A DNA stretch of 64,000 nt from NCBI RefSeq assembly GCF_022201045.2, contig NC_068558.1, positions 50,633,501-50,697,500 of the forward strand, read 5' to 3'. The position numbers and the translations under genes are program-made. Below the pieces are notes generated by a model. It did no database searches. It had not been told where the DNA came from and was given only the letters and a program-made list of their open reading frames with translations. Below, piece by piece: positions 59,449-64,000 of the stretch (position 1 is the stretch's first letter; every line of letters begins with the position of its first letter). The DNA comes from Citrus sinensis (Eukaryota > Streptophyta > Magnoliopsida > Sapindales > Rutaceae).

Positions 59449-59897
59449 TTAAAGATTAAAGAGGTTTAATTGCTCTATCAAGGAGAACAAAAAAGTTATC
59501 TGGTCGCATATCCCGTATGCTTGCAGTGGTTGATTTCGTGATCTGAAATCTCGACTCATGAAACGCATACTTTTTCTTGTGTTAAATAATACTATATACT
59601 CTCTATTATTATATAATCTTTTTAGAAAACAATAATGAGGCTCCCATATCATGAACATAAGTAGCATTAGCATGTGTTCTTGCCCTACCCTATAGCTAAA
59701 AAGAAGGTATAAAGGATGTTGTTGTTGATTTTCATTTCCAGCACTAAACCACAGTACGTGATTATTGTTATTTGTCGTTGTATGAAAAAAAGAAGAAGGT
59801 GGGTTTCTCGAACTGTGGCCACAAACTTTTTGGCTTCTCCCATCAAATGAATAATCATGCGTATCCACATGCGACCTAATTTGTACAGAATCACCAA
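59449..59897 (-). other. Weak candidate frame, family unrecognised
   Basis: A 139-residue minus-strand frame from ATG 59868 contains DTHDYSFDGRSQKVCGHSSR and an Asn/Gln/His-rich stretch (TTTNNNNH, NENQQQHP), reminiscent of plant transcription-factor tails, followed by non-specific AT-rich residues. Upstream sequence on that strand has CAG-type repeats. No domain recognised; it may be the remnant of a last exon or chance. Confidence 0.2.
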
Positions 59898-62800
59898 CTG
59901 TGTCGCTGCTGTTGTTGCTGCTGATATTTCAAAGATTATATTGCTCTGGCCTCTGTGGATGAGAAAAATGGCGAAGTTAAATCAGCTATACAATGAAGCA
60001 CTAAGATAACTATTATATTATAGTAACAAGTGTGAATTTAATATTTATTTTTATAATCGTACGGTCATTATTAATGTTCTACCGTAAAATTGATATAATT
60101 TAACGGGACTCATAAACTTATACATATTTAAAAAAAAAACTTGGATGATGTGTGTGTATATATATAGTAATTAATTTAGATGATGATGAAGCCGAATATT
60201 AAATTTAAATTTCACTGTTTCTAGTAAACAAAGACAGCAGATTCTGCTAAATCCGACATGCAAATAATCCCATGTAATCGTGACAATACAAGCATAGCAT
60301 GAGTGCATAATGTGTGTGTTTCTTAGTAATCATACAAATTAATAATATTGAAGCTGCATTGTCACTCTCTTTATGTATTATATATATATACACTCTACTT
60401 TCTCACGTGAACGTGGGATCCATCCGCATATCCATTTACCTAAATAACCAGCTAGTTTCTTTCTGCCGAGACTAAAATATGATCAAACACTTTTTAACTA
60501 GCTATGCATAACATTATTTTTTGTTTTGATTCTGAGGAATATACGATCAATCATGCTTATAATTTATATTTACTTGACTTACTTCCAAACCAATTCCAGC
60601 TCTGATATATTATTAAACTATTGTACTGATCTGGTGATTTTGATCAAAAGGCGACAGTAACTCGATGCATATTATATTACATGGCAAATTAAGAGTTCAA
60701 AGCATACATAATATAATTTTAACTAAAGTGGGATTTTCCATCGTGCCAAACAGGAAAAAAAGAAATGAAAAGAAAAAAGGAGTGGGATTTTCCATGGTGG
60801 CCTTTCATTTCCCAGACAGCCGACTGAACAAATTATCAACACGTGTCTACTATTCGGTGGTGATAGGTAATAAATGGTGGCAATATTCTTTGTTTTACTC
60901 ATGAAACTTGCAGCACTATTAATGACACATTGTACAGAGGAAATGGACCCTTCAAAATGCAGATTAAAACCCATCCCATCTCTTGCATGCCATTTCTTTC
61001 TTTCCAAGTGCAGACTTGCCGTGTTTATATTTTTGAAGCTCTAACTTCCCACTTTTGATTTGCCGGCCGTAGAAACAGGCTCTCCGCCTTCAACTCTCAA
61101 GCTAAGCAAGCTTTCGCTTCAAGCCAAATTTTGTCCCCATTAACATTCGACAAGGGTTTACTGCGGCAAGCTAGGTAAAATATTTACGTATTAGATATGC
61201 TGTAAGTCAAATTAATTAATTAATTAATTGCATGACGATTTTCCTGTTAGTATATTGCCGCTAAGTAACGTGCATGGGTTTTCTAAATATACATATATGC
61301 ACACACACAGCCCCCCCCTACCTTCATATGCAGATCTAGTTGAATGTATTAGTCTCAGCAATAATTTAACTCGCGGCTATACATTTTTTGCTCTCTTTTT
61401 TTTTTTCCTCACCATCTTTACTCCACTTGTCAACTTAATTAATTCGTCGGTGAGCATGCAGCAGCAGCTCTGTTAATTCATTCACTTCTGCTACTCAATG
61501 ATATTTACTACAATATATATATTGGTATGATTAATTATCTGGAGTTCTTCCCTCCAGTTGGATGCTATGAGGAATCTAGATTCAGAAAAATATAATATGA
61601 AGAACTAAGAATATTGATTGCAAAAATTTAATATCATCTAAATACACGAACTTATTAAAGCCATTTTTGGGCCCTAATATATATATATATATATGTGGTG
61701 GGAAATTCACAATTAATTCGATCATTAAAACTCCTCAAGCATATATATATATAGGTTCTCTTTCAGCCGCTGAAGTCGTATGTGTTGCCTTCAAACGTGC
61801 TTCTTAATTTCTTTTTTTTTTTTTCATTATTTGTTTACTATTATTATTATTTTGACGACGACCATAATTCAAGTCCTTTTTCTTTCAGTGAACACTGAAT
61901 ACTCAGTTGGTTTGTTGGGTAACAAAAATACCATTTTTTTTTATCTTTAAAATATTTGCTTAATTTTGGAATTATATATATGACCAGATAAACTGAACAT
62001 AAAATCCAAAAATTTTAGTGATAATATTTTTTTATATTAGTAATTAATTTTGTTGAAACTTCAATTTTCTACCATATGAAACCTTCATTTTTGCTCACTA
62101 TTTTAAATTCGATATAGTATTGACGATAATTGTATTATATATTAATATGTGAGCTCAAAAATAAAAATCTAATACAACAACGTACCGTATCTAGCAATTT
62201 ATTACCGAATAACTGAAGTAAAAATGCAATTAAAAAAAAAAGAAAAGAAAAGAAAACTGAAGTAAATATTATAATATTAACAAAATACAGTTGTTGTATT
62301 TTGGAATTTGGGATATCCATCCAAATACGTACAATTATTTAACATTAACGGCAAGGTTAAGTCAGTTAACGTTAGTGCCCGCGGCTCCCGTTCCCACGGG
62401 TGACAGGTCAGGTCACGTGCCGTATAAAATGCCGTTTCCCGAAATTTGATTTCATTAACTAAAATACAAAATTTCGCGCGACTGTCATCAGTCATGACAC
62501 CGCAGCGCCTCTTCTCAGTTCTCGGAAAGCAATGCAACACGCTTTTCTCTGATTTTAAAGGTTCAGGGTTTCGCGTGCCAACTGTTTGTTTAAAGTTAAA
62601 AAAAAAAAGCATGTGAGAAAGAGACCTTTTTATCTTTTATGTTGCTGATGATTCTTCATGCCTGAGACTGTCGCATTTCTGGGTTTGTTTGTTTTGTCGA
62701 CTCGAGTGTAACTTCATGTGATTCTTTGTAGTTGTAGGCCCAAATTAGGGTTTTCGTCACTGCCCAAAATCAAAATTTTGGTTTTACTTACGTGGTTTTA

Positions 62801-62913
62801 TGTTGTGGTTTAGTGGGTTCTTTTCCTTTAAAGTTTATTCGAACTTTTTTGTTTTGCATAACATTTGATCATATTTTAATTTTAGGGCATTATTGAATAT
62901 TGTTTCCTGAGAG

Positions 62914-63951
62914 ATGGTTGCATTTGGGAAGAAGTTGAAAGAAACACAAATTCAAGAATGGCAAGGGTATGTACTTCTAGTACCTTTCAATGGTAAATAT
63001 ACAAATGCCAAGTGAAATTTATGTTTCCTGTTTGTGCTTTTAATATAATTTTCTCCTTTTATTATGGTTATCTGAATGCGTACTTCTTTTTTTCAGATAT
63101 TATATCAACTATAAGTTACTGAAGAAGAAAGTCAACCGATACACGCAACAAATTCAAGTCGGGGCAGAAAATCGTCTTAATGTACTCAAGGACTTTGCAA
63201 GAATGCTTGATGATCAGGTAAGTTGTAGCCACCGGAATACATGAATTAATACTACTCACAATGGCATGAATAAAATAAAGTGAGTCCTAAACATAATGAT
63301 TAACTGGAGGGTTACACTCTGCCTAACGATGCTTAGTTCTCATGCCGTTCATTTGAACCATAAATGACTGGAGTCAATCTTTATTACATGCAAGCAAAAT
63401 ACATACCCACACACAGATACTCAGTATACGGTTATGTATGTCAACACGTTGTAGTGCTAGTTTCCTTCGTTTGTAAGAGAAATTACTTGCTGATTTGGAA
63501 AAAGATGGTGCTGCGTCTGTTACAGCTCTTAGCTTACTGATTACCACATCAATGAGTGTCTCTGGATAAAGCAAGTGTTATAGTATTTATTTATTTTAAG
63601 AAATAAGGCCATATCTGCTGCTTCTTTTTACAACTTCAGATTGAAAAGATTGTATTGTTTCTACTGGAACAACAAGGAGCACTAGCGAGCAGATTATCAG
63701 ATCTTGGAGAACATCACGATGCCCTTTCACAGCACCAAGATGGATCAAGAATTTCTGAACTACAGGAAGCATATAGAGCTGTTGGACATGATCTTTTAAG
63801 GCTTCTCTTTTTCGTTGAGATGAATGCTACTGGTCTGCGTAAGATTTTGAAAAAGTTTGATAAGCGCTTTGGCTATAGATTCACCGATTACTATGTCAAG
63901 ACCCGTGCCAATCATCCATATTCTCAGCTGCGACAAGTTTTTAAGCATGTG
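62914..63951 (+). CDS. SPX-domain protein, SPX-MFS vacuolar phosphate transporter type, 5' part
   Basis: Three exons (62914-62966, 63097-63217, 63640-63951) join in frame into 162 residues and the gene runs off the window. The protein opens [20 protein letters not shown], the SPX N-terminus that follows the inositol-pyrophosphate-binding face. It continues with [11 protein letters not shown], and with [21 protein letters not shown], which carries the Lys-rich helix that binds the InsP ligand. The start MVAFGKKL and the spacing of the introns match SPX-MFS proteins (PHT5/VPT), in which an SPX sensor precedes a 12-span transporter loading phosphate into the vacuole. The membrane part is outside the window, so a simple SPX or SPX-RING protein cannot be strictly excluded. 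Confidence 0.85.
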
Positions 63952-64000
63952 GTAATGTGCTCAAATTTATAATCAAAAGTTCTTTACTCAATCATATTTC

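Larger units (their letters stand above)
57575..62913. other. Long gene-poor stretch
   Basis: More than 5 kb without a recognisable gene apart from two weak candidates (58422-58879 and 59449-59897, minus). AT-rich with several short TA tracts (about 60374-60390, 61677-61694, 61740-61754). The last ~400 bp is the promoter and 5' UTR of the SPX gene; the leader may be spliced, as the sequence before 62914 is intron-like. Confidence 0.45.

Noticed and set aside
1-64000. LTR retroelements, tRNA or rRNA genes, CRISPR arrays
   Set aside because: No gag/pol-like frame, long terminal direct repeat pair, tRNA fold signature or spaced repeat array was recognised by eye. Short non-coding RNAs could still be missed.

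Overview
This is a plant nuclear genome window, almost certainly from a eudicot. Its genes are split by many short GT-AG introns, the DNA between genes is AT-rich and full of dinucleotide microsatellites and small inverted-repeat elements, and every recognisable protein belongs to a plant family. A Citrus-like genome is my guess but cannot be proved from the sequence alone. Exon coordinates were derived by hand from splice signals and checked by reading-frame continuity. All identifications rest on remembered family motifs, not on searches.

Layout. 1.5-2.8 kb holds a membrane RING-H2 (ATL58/59-like) ubiquitin ligase gene on the minus strand. 3163-9577 is a complete-looking Mutator-like DNA transposon (MULE). 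It has 112-bp terminal inverted repeats, a perfect 9-bp target-site duplication, an open MudrA-type transposase, and a second, convergent gene for a GRF-like zinc-finger protein with a C-terminal membrane segment. Then come a GH16 endoglucanase of the EG16 type (minus), a plastid-targeted fructosamine-3-kinase (plus) and a small plant protein of unknown function (plus). A minus-strand run follows: plastid 16S rRNA dimethyladenosine transferase PFC1, an atypical B-type response regulator whose phospho-acceptor Asp is Glu, and the Holliday-junction/flap nuclease GEN1. 30.9-34.4 kb is a repeat-rich gap with a fold-back element and long TA tracts. After it lie an acidic protein with faint TRM-like features (plus), a UTr2-like nucleotide-sugar transporter (plus), a broken STE20/BLUS1-like kinase copy (plus), a 15-exon SET-domain protein methyltransferase (minus), a transposon-littered gap, an EXS-domain membrane protein (plus), a small LysM protein (plus), a long gene-poor stretch, and the 5' part of an SPX-domain protein of the vacuolar phosphate transporter type (plus), cut by the window end.

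How the genes relate. There is no operon logic here; these are independent nuclear genes. PFC1, GEN1 and the SET gene appear in the same order as three near neighbours that I recall from the start of Arabidopsis chromosome 1 (At1g01860, At1g01880, At1g01920), which suggests an old collinear block. The UTr2-like and SPX genes resemble two near neighbours on Arabidopsis chromosome 4. The most notable system is the MULE: a potentially autonomous two-gene element whose second gene encodes a GRF-like zinc-finger membrane protein. No retrovirus-like or LTR element with recognisable coding parts was seen.
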